DNA of 64,000 nucleotides from Ashinkailepas kermadecensis (GCA_034440615.1 JAOTOM010005146.1:1062501-1126500); one strand, 5' to 3'. Numbered from the stretch's first letter, positions 23,668 through 34,858 are shown. The notes: generated from the letters alone by a model not told the origin. Numbers and translations are program-made.

Positions 23668-24919
23668 GAGTGCACAAGGCTGGCTGAATGCCTCTGGGTG
23701 GTGCCGATTTCCGGTCGACTGACCCTCAGACGGTGCCCACTGGGCACTGACTACCATTCGTCATCCAGTCTTCTCTTGCAAGAAGAAATGCGTGTAAGTG
23801 AAAGCAAATATGGTGATAAAAGCAGCTGAAATTCGTAATTAAAGAAGCAGGACTAATGCTTAGCCCGGTGGCAAAGTAGCAACGATATACGCCGACTTAA
23901 CACATGTTCGGATGGGAAGAGGAGGGGGTCAGGGGTCCCCCCCCGGGGGATTTCCGAAAAGAGCGAAAAACGGCGTGGCACAGTAGCATGGAAATGTGCA
24001 TATTTATAGATATTAATTCGCGTATCTCATGGTGGTAATTTGATCCGGATATCTCCAAATCTCTAACAATTACTGAGATAGATGAGATCAAGGTCAGCTC
24101 ATCGTTTCTGAGAGGCGCAGTATTTTCAAGTGCTGCCAAGATTCAACTCCAATTCATAGTTATTTACTCAGAAGTGGATCTGATGCATGCTTCACGCAAC
24201 TGTTGCATTCAGTGATCTATTGCATTGCAGAATGCGTCTGATGTTGCAGTCTAGTAATGAATCTGATGCCGTAGTCTTGTAATAGCGCGCTACGTTTTAT
24301 CCGTGTCGGTTATTTCAGTGTTTACACCATGTAAAACATGCGCTGTTTTTTCTTCATCAATTTTTAAACACATCCAGGACTGCGGTTACGTTTGCCGTAC
24401 CTCAGATATTCAATGATGCAGGGGAGTTAAGGTGGTTTTAACCCATCCGGTGGCATCGCCTTCTCCCAGTGACGCAACCAGAGCGGGGGATGGGTGCTTA
24501 TCTGGTTAATGGGGAAAATGGTGCTATTGGTGCTAATGGGTATGTAGCTCCACCTCGCCGTTTCAGATACCTATATATGCATAGATAGGCGGCAGACGGA
24601 TTTTGTCCAACTCCCTGGTGCTCCAGAATGCTGAAAGGACATCTGGAAGTCTAAACGCCGAGAAATCACGGCCCTGTCCAATCTTTGATGTTCCATGCTG
24701 TCTGAAGAGCCAGGCATCGTCCTGAAAAGGCTCGCCATTCTAGTAAGAGTGTCCCATCCGACCATGGTGGGGTGGTGATGAGGGAGGGGGGGGGGGGGTG
24801 GCCCAGCCGCGCCCATCTTGGCTTCGTCACTGGTGTAATCGCAAGTCGGCTCCTGCGACTGTGGCGGCACCATAAGGTAAATGTTTACCCCGACTTGCAA
24901 TGCAGATTCAGCTCACGTC
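23668..24919. other. Unassigned intergenic sequence
   Basis: More than 1.2 kb without recognisable gene. ORFs are under 110 codons. 23918-23952 has long purine and C/G runs. No RNA gene is seen. Confidence 0.3.
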
Positions 24920-24964
24920 AGCTGGTCAGCTGGTCAGCTGGTCAGCTGGCACGTCAGCTGGTCC
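24920..24964. repeat. 8-bp repeat (AGCTGGTC)n
   Basis: About five copies with one imperfect step (GGCACGTC). Each unit carries the palindrome CAGCTG, an E-box core. Confidence 0.9.
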
Positions 24965-25194
24965 GTTGTCACACGTGGACGAGTATCTACATTACGCGCA
25001 GAGCGTGTAAGCGTGTAAGTTGGCTTGTGCGCGTGCAGTGCGTGCAAGTTGGCTTCAGCAGTGTTGGTAGTAGTAGCGAGCAGAGCCAGCAGGGCGGCTG
25101 TTGGGCCGGCTACCTGATCAAAAGTGTTGCGGCGCCTTCCGATGGTGGTAATCGATGTGTTTACGCCGTGCTGAGTGCGACGGTGCGAGGTGTT

Positions 25195-26515
25195 GTCCGC
25201 CAGAGATATCTGCGACGGTGCTGGCTGGTGTCCGCCAGAGATACCTGCGACGGTGCTGGCTGGTGTGTGGTAGTCCGCCAGAGATACCTGCGACGGTGCT
25301 GGCCGGGGCCCCGATACCTGCGACGGTGCTGGCTGGTGTCCGTCAGAGATATCTGCGACGGTCCGCCAGAGATACCTGCGACGGTGCTGGCTGGTGTCCG
25401 CCAGAGATACCTGCGACGGTGCTGGCTGGTGTCCGCCAGAGATACCTGCGACGGTGCTGGCTGGTGTCCGCCAGAGATACCTGCGACGGTGCTGGCTGGT
25501 GTCCGTCAGAGATACCTGCGACGGTGCTGGCTGGTGTCCGCCAGAGATACCTGCGACGGTGCTGGCTGGTGTCCGTCAGAGATACCTGCAACGGTGCTGG
25601 CTGGTGTCCGCCAGAGATACCTGCGACGGTGCTGGCTGGTGTCCGCCAGAGATACCTGCGACGGTGCTGGCTGGTGTCCGTCAGAGATATCTGCGACGGT
25701 GCTGGCTGGTATCCGCCATATATACCTGCAACGGTGCTGGCTGGTGTCCGTCAGAGATACCTGCGACGGTGCTGGCTGGTGTCCGCCAGAGATACCTGCG
25801 ACGGTGCTGGCTGGTGTCCGCCAGAGATACCTGCGACGGTGCTGGCTGGTGTCCGCCAGAGATACCTGCGACGGTGCTGGCTGGTGTCCGTCAGAGATAC
25901 CTGCGACGGTGCTGGCTGGTGTCCGTCAGAGATACCTGCGACGGTGCTGGCTGGTGTCCGCCAGAGATAGCTGCGACGGTGCTGGCTGGTGTCCGCCAGA
26001 GATATCTGCGACGGTGCTGGCTGGTATCCGCCAGAGATACCTGCAACGGTGCTGGCTGGTGTCCGTCAGAGATACCTGCGACGGTGCTGGCTGGTGTCCG
26101 CCAGAGATACCTGCGACGGTGCTGGCTGGTGTCCGCCAGAGATACCTGCGACGGTGCTGGCTGGTGTCCGTCAGAGATACCTGCGACGGTGCTGGCTGGT
26201 GTCCGTCAGAGATACCTGCGACGGTGCTGGCTGGTGTCCGCCAGAGATAGCTGCGACGGTGCTGGCTGGTGTCCGCCAGAGATATCTGCGACGGTGCTTG
26301 CTGGTGTCCGCCAGAGATACCTGCGACGGTGCTGGCTGGTGTCCGTCAGAGATACCTGCGACGGTGCTGGCTGGTGTCCGCCAGAGATACCTGCGACGGT
26401 GCTGGCTGGTGTCCGCCAGAGATACCTGCGACGGTGCTGGCTGGTGTCCGCCAGAGATATCTGCGACGGTGCTGGCTGGTGTCCGCCAGAGATACCTGCG
26501 ACGGTGCTGGCTGGT
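25195..26515. repeat. Minisatellite, 35-bp unit with higher-order blocks
   Basis: About 37 copies of a 35-bp unit (GTCCGCCAGAGATACCTGCG then ACGGTGCTGGCTGGT). Rare variants mark block copying. A GATAGC variant recurs at about 25966 and 26246 (280 bp, 8 units). A GATATC-plus-GGTATCC pair recurs at about 25686 and 26001 (315 bp, 9 units). The unit lacks stops in all three + frames, so three units give a 35-residue peptide period and ORFs of up to 492 codons. There is no independent sign that this is translated. Confidence 0.97.
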
Positions 26516-26517
26516 GT

Positions 26518-26677
26518 ACAACGGCACGCGTGGCAGCCTCCCGCTGTCTGGTGTCTCCAGCACCCCTAGCAGTCTCCCGCCGTATGGTGTATCCGACACC
26601 ACTGGCAGTCTCCCTCTGTCTGGTGTATCCGACACCACTAGTAGCCTCCCACTGTCTGGTGTATCCGACATCACTGG
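26518..26677. repeat. Minisatellite, left half (interrupted by LINE)
   Basis: About four divergent units with GTATCCGACACCACTGGCAG and CTCCCGCTGTCTGGTG. The same repeat continues at 28921-29399 after the LINE. The last bases before the element are CACTGG (26672-26677), repeated at 28921-28926. Confidence 0.85.
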
Positions 26678-28920
26678 GATTTCAACATAGATATTAATTA
26701 TTGATGATTATGATGATTATGGAGTAAAAAACAGGCATTCAAGAAACTAAAAGATGCTAACTCTCAGGTAAACCTCGAATCATATAAAATAGCTAGAAAT
26801 AAAGTTAGGAGGTGAGTTACGGCATCTAAAAGACTGGCTGAAATCAAGTTAGCTCGAGAATGTTCAGCCGGTAATGATAAGAGATTCATTAGCTTCTACA
26901 AATTTAAGGCTAAAAGTGTAGTGTAGGACCACTGGAGGTAGATGGGGAAATAGTGGTTGATGATTGTGATATTGTGGAATTCCTAAGCAAGCAATTCTCA
27001 TCAGTCTTTACTAAAGATAATTCTGGTACAATAGAAACAACTGAAGGTTATGCCATGACAGGTGATAGGCTGTAGGATCTTACTGATAACTCCAGAAGCT
27101 GTAGAAAAGCAGTTGCAGAATATAAAACCTTATAAAGCTTCTGGACCAGATGATATATATGCAAGGATCTTAGTAGAATGTGCTAAAGCTTTAGCAGTTC
27201 CTCTAGGTATCATTTTCAGGCGGTATATGGAATATTCTGAAGTACCTGAAGATTGGAGAAATGCAAAAGTAGTACCAATTTTCAAAAAGGGAAGTATGAA
27301 GTGTATAGGAAACTATAGGCGAGTCAGTTTGCCCTCAATAGTTCGCAAGGTACTAGACAATCTGGTTAAACAGAATTTTCAGATTCATCTTGATAGGCAC
27401 AACCTTTTAAGGGATACTCAACATGGACTTCGATCTCGAAGGTCTTGGTTAACTAACCTATTGGAGTTCATGGAGTATGTTACTAAAGAAGTAGACAATC
27501 AAAGCAGGATGGATGTTGTGTACTTGGACTTCAGCAAAACTTTTCATAAAGTTCCACATGGAAGCTAATTCATCAACTACAGGAACATGAGATTGTTGGA
27601 AAAGTTCCAGGTTGGATTGAAGCATGGTTGAGGGGAAGGAAACAAAGGGTAGTGTTAAATGGATGTAAATCTGATTGGAGGGATGTTCTGAGTGGAGTAC
27701 CACAGGGCTCTGTTCTAGGCCACTTCTCTTTATCATCTTTGTGAATAACATTGAGGTATGGTTGAGGAATAAAGTATTCAAATTTGCTGATGACATCAAG
27801 CTGGTAAGAGTGGCTAGCAGTAGTGATCAATCTAGTAATATTCAACTAGACTTGGAGGACCTAAAAAGTGAGCTGATCCATGACAGATGTCTTTAAAATA
27901 TGATAAGTGTAAGGTTATGCATCTGGGGTCTGGAGGTGAGACTTTCAGATATACAATGGGAGGGAGGGAACTGGATGCTATTGAAGAGGAAAGAGACTTA
28001 GGTGTGTCGGTTTCAAAATACCTTGAAGAAGAAAAACAATGTATCTCAGCTAGGAACAGGACACTAAGAATGCTGGGACTCATCAATAGAAGTGTGAGAT
28101 ATAAGAGCAAGGAAATCATGAGAGAAAAAAACTGTACTTAGCATATGTGCGACCCCATTTGGAATATTCTGTACAAGCATGGAGCCCCTACCTAGAAAAT
28201 GATATCGATATGTCAGAAAGGGTACAGCGCAAAGCCACTAGACTCATCAGTGGAATAGGTAATTTAGAATATGGAGAAATGCTTCTGGCATTAGATATGA
28301 ACTCACTCAAGTATAGGAGATTAAAGGGATACATGATTGAAATGTACAAACTTGTTAAAGGGCTAGATCAGGTCAATTTGAATGATGCTCTTCGGTTTAG
28401 AGTATCCCATAGGGGTCATCAATTCAAGTTAGACAAGTTGAGGTGTAGGACAGTTAAGCGACAACAGGTCTTCAGTCAAAGAAAAGGGCTGTTGATCAGT
28501 GGAATAGGCTGCCTGCTGATGTTGTGGGGAGTTCCTCATTGAATGTATTTAAAAGTAGGGTGAACAGATTTTTTACATGAAAATCTTGTTTTTGAGTTCT
28601 AATTAGTGTTGGATGGGGTGAGATTTATGTTACGTAAGTGTGAACGGCACAGACCCCTTTAAGCAGGCATGGATGCAGTTTACAAATTATTGGTCGGGCA
28701 TTCAATCCACATGTATTAAGAAGGATCAAGAGAATATGGCTGGATAGCTAGGGTAGATAGGCATTGATATGTGTGTGGGATGTTGGTGGATGACTTCTTT
28801 AGGATGTGGTGATGGTTGGGGTGGGTCTTTTTACCGGCCTTATGGTATCTTCCATTTACAGACTTAACTGGATGGGCCCTTGTGGCTCTTATTAAGTCTA
28901 AACACTTTATGACTTTATGA
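26678..28920 (+). mobile_element. CR1-like non-LTR retrotransposon, 5'-truncated, inserted in a minisatellite
   Basis: About 2.24 kb containing the end of the linker, the reverse transcriptase, the C-terminal domain and a 3' untranslated region. The 3' end closes with ACTTTATGACTTTATGA, a short repeat tail of the kind known for CR1 and L2 elements. CACTGG at 26672-26677 and 28921-28926 is a plausible 6-bp target-site duplication and matches the minisatellite unit itself. The endonuclease domain is absent, so the copy is 5'-truncated. The first about 55 bp (26678-26733) could belong to another sequence. Related copies lie at 19185-20096, 14352-14515 and 14725-14806. Confidence 0.9.
26735..28542 (+). 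pseudogene. LINE reverse transcriptase and C-terminal region (frameshifted)
   Basis: The coding part is broken into several frames. A linker (FKKLKDANSQVNLESYKIAR) comes first, with a TGA near 26817 and a TAG near 26926. The main RT block at 27062-27568 has KPYKASGPDDIYARIL, WRNAKVVPIFKKG, QHGLRSRRSWLTNLLEF and YLDFSKTFHKVPH. The first catalytic Asp is in YLDFS. Frameshifts near 27563 and 27718 surround VPQGSVLG and PLLFIIFVNNIE. The FADD box is intact at 27783-27794. The C-terminal segments (27887-28141 and 28147-28542) contain DKCKVMHLG, ERDLGVSVS, RPHLEYSVQAWSPY and RVQRKATRLISG, the usual CR1-type signature, with one more frameshift near 28130. The enzyme would copy its own RNA at a nicked target, but this copy is dead. 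Confidence 0.9.
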
Positions 28921-29399
28921 CACTGGCAGTCTCCCGCTGCCTGGAGTGTCCAACACCACTGGCAGTCTCCCGCTGCCTGGTGTCTCCCGCTGCCTGGTGT
29001 CTCCCGCTGCCTGGTGTCTCCCGCTGCCTGGTGTCTCCCGATGCCTGGAGTATCCAACACCACTGGTAGTCTCCCGCTGCCTGGTGTCTCCCGCTGCGTG
29101 GAGTGTCCAACACCACTGGCAGTCTCCCGCTGCCTGGTGCCTCCCGCTGCCTGGAGTATCCAACACCACTGGCAGTCTCCCGCTGCCTGGAGGGTCCAAC
29201 ACCACTGGCAGTATCCCGCTGCCTGGTGTATCCAACACCACTGGCAGTCTCCCGCTGCTTGGAGGGTCCAACACCACTGGCAGTATCCCGCTGCCTGGTG
29301 TATCCAACACCACTGGCAATCTCCCGCTGCCTGGTGCCTCCCGCTGCCTGGAGTATCCAACGCCACTGGCAGCCTCCCGCTACCTGGTGTTCCGGTAAC
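28921..29399. repeat. Minisatellite, right half
   Basis: Composite array of two interleaved units: a 17-bp step TCTCCCGCTGCCTGGTG and a longer 34-36 bp unit that adds TATCCAACACCACTGGCAG. It is more homogeneous than the left half at 26518-26677, so the right side kept expanding or homogenising after the LINE insertion. Confidence 0.93.
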
Positions 29400-29985
29400 A
29401 GTCCGCTGCCCCGCTTGTCGCCCTTTCGAGTGTTGGCTATAGAGATAGCCAATGCAAGGACCGAAAGCTCGGGCAGAAAGCCCGGCCAGGACCGGCAGGC
29501 TTTTTGACCGATATTTCAACCAGTCTGTCGGTTCATTATACATAACAAATCAGCATAAACTTTAAAAAGAAAAAAGAGAAAAAAGAACAATGATGACCAT
29601 CATCATGCAACTTGTGAGGTTCATTTCAACCTTCCAGCATGCAATTTCGTCTCATGTAATGAACAAGTTGATGAGCAATCCTCAAACATTTCCATTATTT
29701 CTGGCATGCTAATTATTGAAACAACAGATCATCAATGACATTAGGTGATCGGTCAAATATATCCACGATATGCTGCTTTCAAAAGTAAGACTTGGAACAG
29801 CAATGGCCAAATAAACGTCAGCTGGCTTCACTAGATGTCGAGCAGTAAAATATGGCTGCAGCCAGGATAAAATGACCAACACATGGCATCTGAATAGCAA
29901 AGTAGCACATTGTGTTAGGATGACTTACCTACCCATGTCGTTGTTTTTTGCACGGTTTCATAAGCAGTGTATCCATAAGCAAATT

Positions 29986-30036
29986 CACAATTTAAAACTC
30001 AATATTCTTCATTCTTCAAGCGTCACATTAAATGCT
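29986..30036. repeat. 51-bp direct repeat, left copy
   Basis: Begins CACAATTTAAAACTCAATA and ends with a CAAGCGTCACATTA core. It pairs with 30289-30339 at 48 of 51 bases, offset 303 bp. It could be the end of a small element with direct termini or a segmental duplication. Confidence 0.8.
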
Positions 30037-30288
30037 GTACAATCCATATTACATAGTCAGATTACCTGCCCTGCAACCAGTGGTCGCGCTGCTTTGGTCT
30101 TCGTACCACATTCCCTGATATTGAGAGGATTCGCATTAATTGAAAGCTTCCGAGCATAAACCTCAAGTAATTAAACATTGTTGAATGCATTGCCAGTGCA
30201 AACAACTTTTGAACATCATGAAATATATGACTAACATGTAACACACTGCACACCAGATGTAAGATTGCTATAGTTCTACTATTAGAAT

Positions 30289-30339
30289 CACAATTTAAAA
30301 CTCAATACTCTTCGTTCTTCAAGCGTCACATTACATGCT
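30289..30339. repeat. 51-bp direct repeat, right copy
   Basis: Second copy of the repeat at 29986-30036, differing at three positions. It is followed by a GAAGAATATCGAAGAATG stretch not shared with the left copy. Confidence 0.8.
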
Positions 30340-31019
30340 CGAAGAATATCGAAGAATGAATGGCATCCAACACCCACCACGATCATTAGTTCCTATTAAT
30401 TACGGATATCACCATTCAGTCCTGCTGCAAGGTGGCTTCATTCAAGGCTTGGGTGCCTGAAAACAGACAGCAATCTGCGGTCGTTTTCTTCTTCTTTCTT
30501 CTAACCCATTCAATGCAGCAGGTACAGAGTACATACATGCCCGCCAATTATTGACCGATGATGAGCGATCGGTCAACAATGATCGGTCGACAGTGAGTCA
30601 TCGGCATGAGCCAAAGCGAGGCACCAACCGTATCTAAAGCAGAACTGTCCATGGGATTCACCATGTATGATTGCAGTACATCTTACCGATTGTCGCATTC
30701 TTGTAGCTGTTGTCATGCTACCTTGTTTTCAGTCATCCTTGATTCACGATGGTCATGTGCTGTGATACGCGGTGTCGGTTGGCATTAATATCAATAGCTG
30801 GCGCTTTTTGGAGTTCGTTGCTGAACATGTCAATAACTAATGCTTGCCTGATGCATCGGTGAAGCCAGGCCGCTACCAGTCACAACAAAATCAATCTTAG
30901 CATCAAGGAGACAGGCTGAAGACGAGCGCGACACGGCAAACTTCAGCAAGGCGTTTAGGTTTAGGCTTTTATAGTAGGTTGCTATGACTTGAAGGCTGAA
31001 GAATATCACAATTTGGGTA

Positions 31020-31440
31020 GATTGTGGTATGGCATGATTAGTAAATGCATGATGCAGCATTTTGCAGGTTATTCAATACTGAACAAATGAAAGTTTGGTG
31101 GTGTTAATTTTGTTGTTTCCTTTGATACCAGATTGCGGATGGAAGTAATATCACTATACCTACGTGTTCCAATAATTATTTTGTAATCGTCATGCCGTTG
31201 CTATGAATGCCTGTCAGTTCAACAAGGAAGTCTTGCTAAGATTTATTTTTAATCCAAGTTCTGTGTGAGAACGAGGCTTCCACAGGTGATGAGAACTGCG
31301 TATTTTAATGTTTACCCTTATTAAATTGAAAGCAAAACAATGGCACTACTTTTTGCGACCAAATATATCGAAACTGGTCTTTTGACCCGGCTTCAGTTCA
31401 TTTTGACCGGACCCACGCCGGGCTTGGTCACATCAGATTG
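31020..31440. repeat. Dispersed repeat D1 (copy 2)
   Basis: Same orientation as 7520-7975, diverged but colinear (TGCAGCAT, AGATTTAT, CAATGGCAC, GGCTTCAGTTCATTTTGACC). 31420-31480 shows a private 30-bp duplication around GGTCACATCAGATTGGTCGG. Confidence 0.5.
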
Positions 31441-31557
31441 GTCGGCCTCGTGCTTGGTCACATCAGATTGGTCGGCCTTGGACTTCTGTCCCAACACTTT
31501 CGGTATTTTCCACCTCTGGTGCTAGTTTCATGTGCTTGGCACCTGGCTATGTGAATG

Positions 31558-31680
31558 GTGACCCGCGGCGTGTGTCGTGTATTGGTGACGTTTGGCGTCC
31601 ATTTGTGACCCGCGGCGTGTGTCGTGTATTGGTGACGTTCGTCGTCCATTTGTGACCCGCGGCGTGTATTGGTGATGTAG
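31558..31680. repeat. 47-bp tandem repeat, about 2.6 copies
   Basis: Unit begins GTGACCCGCGGCGTGTGTCG. Starts at 31558, 31605 and 31652 give an exact period. Confidence 0.9.
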
Positions 31681-31844
31681 TGGCGAATCCGCTCCTTGTG
31701 TTGGTGACCATTGGTGACGATTCTATTCCACCGTTCCACGTTGGAATAGAGCACTTTGAAGTCAAATGTTTCCACTCAAAGCCAAATTTGCTTTTTCATC
31801 TTAACATTTACCAACTGTCATCACCATGTTTCCCCTTAAGTACT

Positions 31845-31992
31845 TTGTTTGTTTATTGGGTGGTTCACGACGCGCTTTTTGCACATTCACGGCTAATGGC
31901 GCCGCCCACACTGTTTCGCCGGTGGGCCGCGGGATTGGGAAATGTCCCGAGCGGTGCGAGTGTCGAACCCGGGACCTTTGGTACCCATCCCG
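31845..31992 (-). mobile_element. SINE-A, tRNA-derived head, 5'-truncated (copy 2)
   Basis: On the - strand it reads from a B-box region (GGTCCCGGGTTCGACACTC) into a body with ACATTTCCCAATCCCGCGGC and GTGTGGGCGGCGCCATTAGC. It ends in an AATAAACAAACAAA tail. It is flanked by a perfect 9-bp target-site duplication TTAAGTACT (31836-31844 and 31993-32001). The A-box part of the head is missing, so the copy was truncated during insertion. The full copy is at 39152-39329. Confidence 0.88.
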
Positions 31993-32001
31993 TTAAGTAC
32001 T

Positions 32002-32410
32002 CTCAATGTTTGTTCAAATAAGGGTTTTTTCGACGACATCCACGCTCACCGTCAGCTGACGATATATTTGGTACGGTGGCCGGCAGTCACCGTCCATCCC
32101 CACAGTTCAGTGGTGTCGTCGATGATTTGTGTTCCGGGAAGCCTGGATTTAGTCCCGGGCTGGGATGGTCGATCTTTATATCTGATTTTGGTAATGCAAC
32201 TTGGTGAATGTTTATCATCCCAAATCACTGAGAGCTGTAAGTGGTCGTATAATTTTGATATTGAGCAGCTCTCACCATAATATTTTCCTTCAAGCATGCA
32301 CATTATTTTTTGGTATTGTTGAAAGAAAAATGTTTTGTAGCGGAATTTGGTCGGCGGCGACGATCGAACGTCAGCAGCTCAGGGTCCGCCAGCCACCGTT
32401 GGCCGCATGA
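32002..32410. other. Unassigned intergenic sequence
   Basis: About 400 bp without gene, RNA or repeat that I can identify. Confidence 0.3.
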
Positions 32411-32525
32411 CTATGACGTCATGACACCACGTGACTTGTGCGCCCTGAAGCCGGGCAGTGTTAGTCCACGGCCGCCCGTGGCGCTGAATGGCTATGACGT
32501 CACGGCACCACGTGACTTGTGCGCC
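32411..32525. promoter_or_regulatory. Duplicated CRE-like plus E-box module
   Basis: A 34-bp segment occurs at 32411-32444 and again at 32492-32525 (81-bp offset). Both copies hold the full CRE palindrome TGACGTCA (32414-32421 and 32495-32502) and the E-box CACGTG (32428-32433 and 32509-32514) at the same spacing. CREB/ATF factors and bHLH factors bind such sites. Function here is only inferred, as no nearby gene is known. Confidence 0.35.
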
Positions 32526-32905
32526 ATGAGTCTGTCAGGGGCAGCCTGATTCCGTTCAGATTGCGGAAAATTTTGAGTGAACCTGATTGGTCCTTCAATG
32601 CGCATGTGCTGAAGGCACTAATTCCGCGATCACGTTTTTCTGCCAACCATCGAGCAGGCATCCCAAATTTAAATGGACTAAAGAAGGACTTTTATGGACT
32701 GAAAGCACATGGGGTGAGCACAATGCACCCATATGGGACGAGTACAGTGCACGACGCACGTGTACACCACAGTACATAAGTACAGCGCGGCAATTGAGGC
32801 GTGAAATACAAGGATATCAAGAGAAATAAAGAGATAGCGACAAATAACGACAGAGTGAAATAGCAAGAAAAACAGTAAGAGTTAACTAGCGAGCGAGAGA
32901 GAGAG

Positions 32906-32936
<31 letters not shown>

Positions 32937-33055
32937 GGGGAGGGGGGGTGAAACGGGGTGGTGATGGGCGACGGTTAGCAAAAATAAATATAAGTGAGAG
33001 TGAGCGGTAGTGACTGAGGGCAATATTTTACTTTAGTAGACATGTGTTTGGGTGT
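32526..33055. other. Unassigned sequence with (GA)n run
   Basis: No gene is seen. 32896-32940 is a GA-rich simple repeat followed by a G-run. Confidence 0.3.
32896..32940. repeat. (GA)n microsatellite
   Basis: GAGAGA dinucleotides interrupted by an A-run, ending in GGGGGAGGGGGGG. Confidence 0.9.
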
Positions 33056-33056
33056 T

Positions 33057-33125
<69 letters not shown>
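33056..33125. repeat. (CG)n(TG)n alternating purine-pyrimidine tract
   Basis: About seven CG steps followed by about 26 TG steps and a TATATATA end. Such alternation is the classical sequence type for left-handed Z-DNA. Confidence 0.95.
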
Positions 33126-33132
<7 letters not shown>

Positions 33133-34063
33133 AGACAGCGGACGGAGAACTAGAGGGGGTTGAGAGCAGAGGTGCACAAACCTGCCAACTCGCCTACCAG
33201 CGTAAGTGACAGATATTGGCTGAAACTGTGCCGTTGTTGTGACAGATAATCATTATTCGAAGAAGGAAAAGTATTCACCATATAAAGAAGATATATCACT
33301 TCCGGAAAGACATTTTAATGCACAAATATTTCATGTACAGTTCATTTTTGGTTATTTCACAAACTATTCGCTTATATTTCGAAAAGTTATCACTGCAATT
33401 TCGGAACAGGACATTTGGCAGCGCTAACTCTTTTGGGACAGATCCCGGTGCACAATATCGGCTGCACGCAGCCAGCTCCATTAGGCTGAACCATGGCGCA
33501 GCAGGCTGTCACAGATACGCCGTGACAGTTGATAGGGTTCGATTGCGGCGACCTGTGCTATTGGAGACCTGTGCTATGCCCCGTTTTGGGGGACCTGTGC
33601 TATTGGAGTAGGTTAGGTAAAATCCGAAAGTTTCGAAATGTGACAGATTTATGGGTTTCAATGCTTGTAGGTGACATTCTTGACGTTTTGTGCATCTCTG
33701 GTTGAGAGCGTACTCCGATGGTCATCTTTCTCTGTTGATGCTCCGATCCAAATGTTTACGCTGCTTGTCTACACTGAGTGTCAGAGTTTGGTAGATGGAA
33801 GAACAGCTGACAGTGGTCGGGTCCAACTGTTCCGACGTCCAGAGTGGTGTCGTTGTTTTTCCTCCGTGGACTAGACGGAGGAACACCCTGTCTTCCGTGG
33901 CGCTGTCGTGGGTCTGCACTGCACTGTCAATGCCAAATGTGCAGTGCAGATTGTTGGTTGCATTTTTTTTAGGGTTTGTGGTTTCAGCGATGCTACGTCA
34001 TGCTAGTCACGAAAGTCCGGCTGTGGACGGCGGACTGAGATCTGGGCAGCGACAATCACGAGC
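33126..34063. other. Unassigned intergenic sequence
   Basis: Small ORFs (60-100 codons) without motif. ACCTGTGCTATTGGAG is partly repeated at 33551-33610. No RNA gene is seen. Confidence 0.3.
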
Positions 34064-34858
34064 GCAGCAGCTTAGTGACCCGCACTGTGTAGCAGCTCGG
34101 TGACCCGCACTGTGTAGCAGCTCAGTGACCCGCACTGTGTAGCAGCTTAGTGACCCGCGCTGTGTAGCAGCTTAGTGACCCGCACTGTGTAGCAGCTCAG
34201 TGACCCGCACTGTGTAGCAGCTCACTGTGTAGCAGCTCAGTGACCCGCACTGTGTAGCAGCTCAGTTACCCGCACTGTGTAGCAGCTCAGTGACCCGCAC
34301 TGTGTAGCAGCTTAGTGACCCGCACTGTGTAGCAGCTTAGTGACCCGCACTGTGTAGCAGCTCAGTGACCCGCACTGTGTAGCAGCTCACTGTGTAGCAG
34401 CTCAGTGACCCGCACTGTGTAGCAGCTCAGTTACCCGCACTGTGTAGCAGCTCAGTGACCCGCACTGTGTAGCAGCTCAGTGGCCCGCACTGTGTAGCAG
34501 CTTAGTGACTCGCACTGTGTAGCAGCTTAGTGACCCGCACTGTGTAGCAGCTTAGTGCCCCGCACTGTGTAGCAGCTTAGTGACCCGCACTGTGTAGCAG
34601 CTTAGTGACCCGCACTGTGTAGCAGCTTAGTGACCCGCACTGTGTAGCAGCTCAGTGACCCGCACTGTGTAGCAGCTCAGTGACCCGCACTGTGTAGCAG
34701 CTCAGTGACCCGCACTGTGTAGCAGCTCAGTCACCAACACTGTGTAGCAGCTCAGTGACCCGCACTGTGTAGCAGCTCAGTTACCAACACTGTGTAGCAG
34801 CTTAGTGACCCGCACTGTGTAGCAGCTCACTGTGTAGTAGATTTGTGACCCGCACTGT
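34064..34858. repeat. Minisatellite, 25-bp unit with higher-order copy
   Basis: About 31 copies of a 25-bp unit with GTGACCCGCACTGTGTAGCA. A shortened unit (AGCTCACTGTGTAGCAGCTC) occurs near 34221 and 34388 in matching context, so a block of about 167 bp was duplicated. A third shortened unit is near 34828. Confidence 0.96.

Larger units (their letters stand above)
29400..31019. other. AT-rich intergenic sequence
   Basis: No gene is recognised. The longest ORF is about 95 codons. It holds the 51-bp direct repeats at 29986 and 30289, and several GATCGGTCA motifs at 29739-29757 and 30556-30590. Confidence 0.35.
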
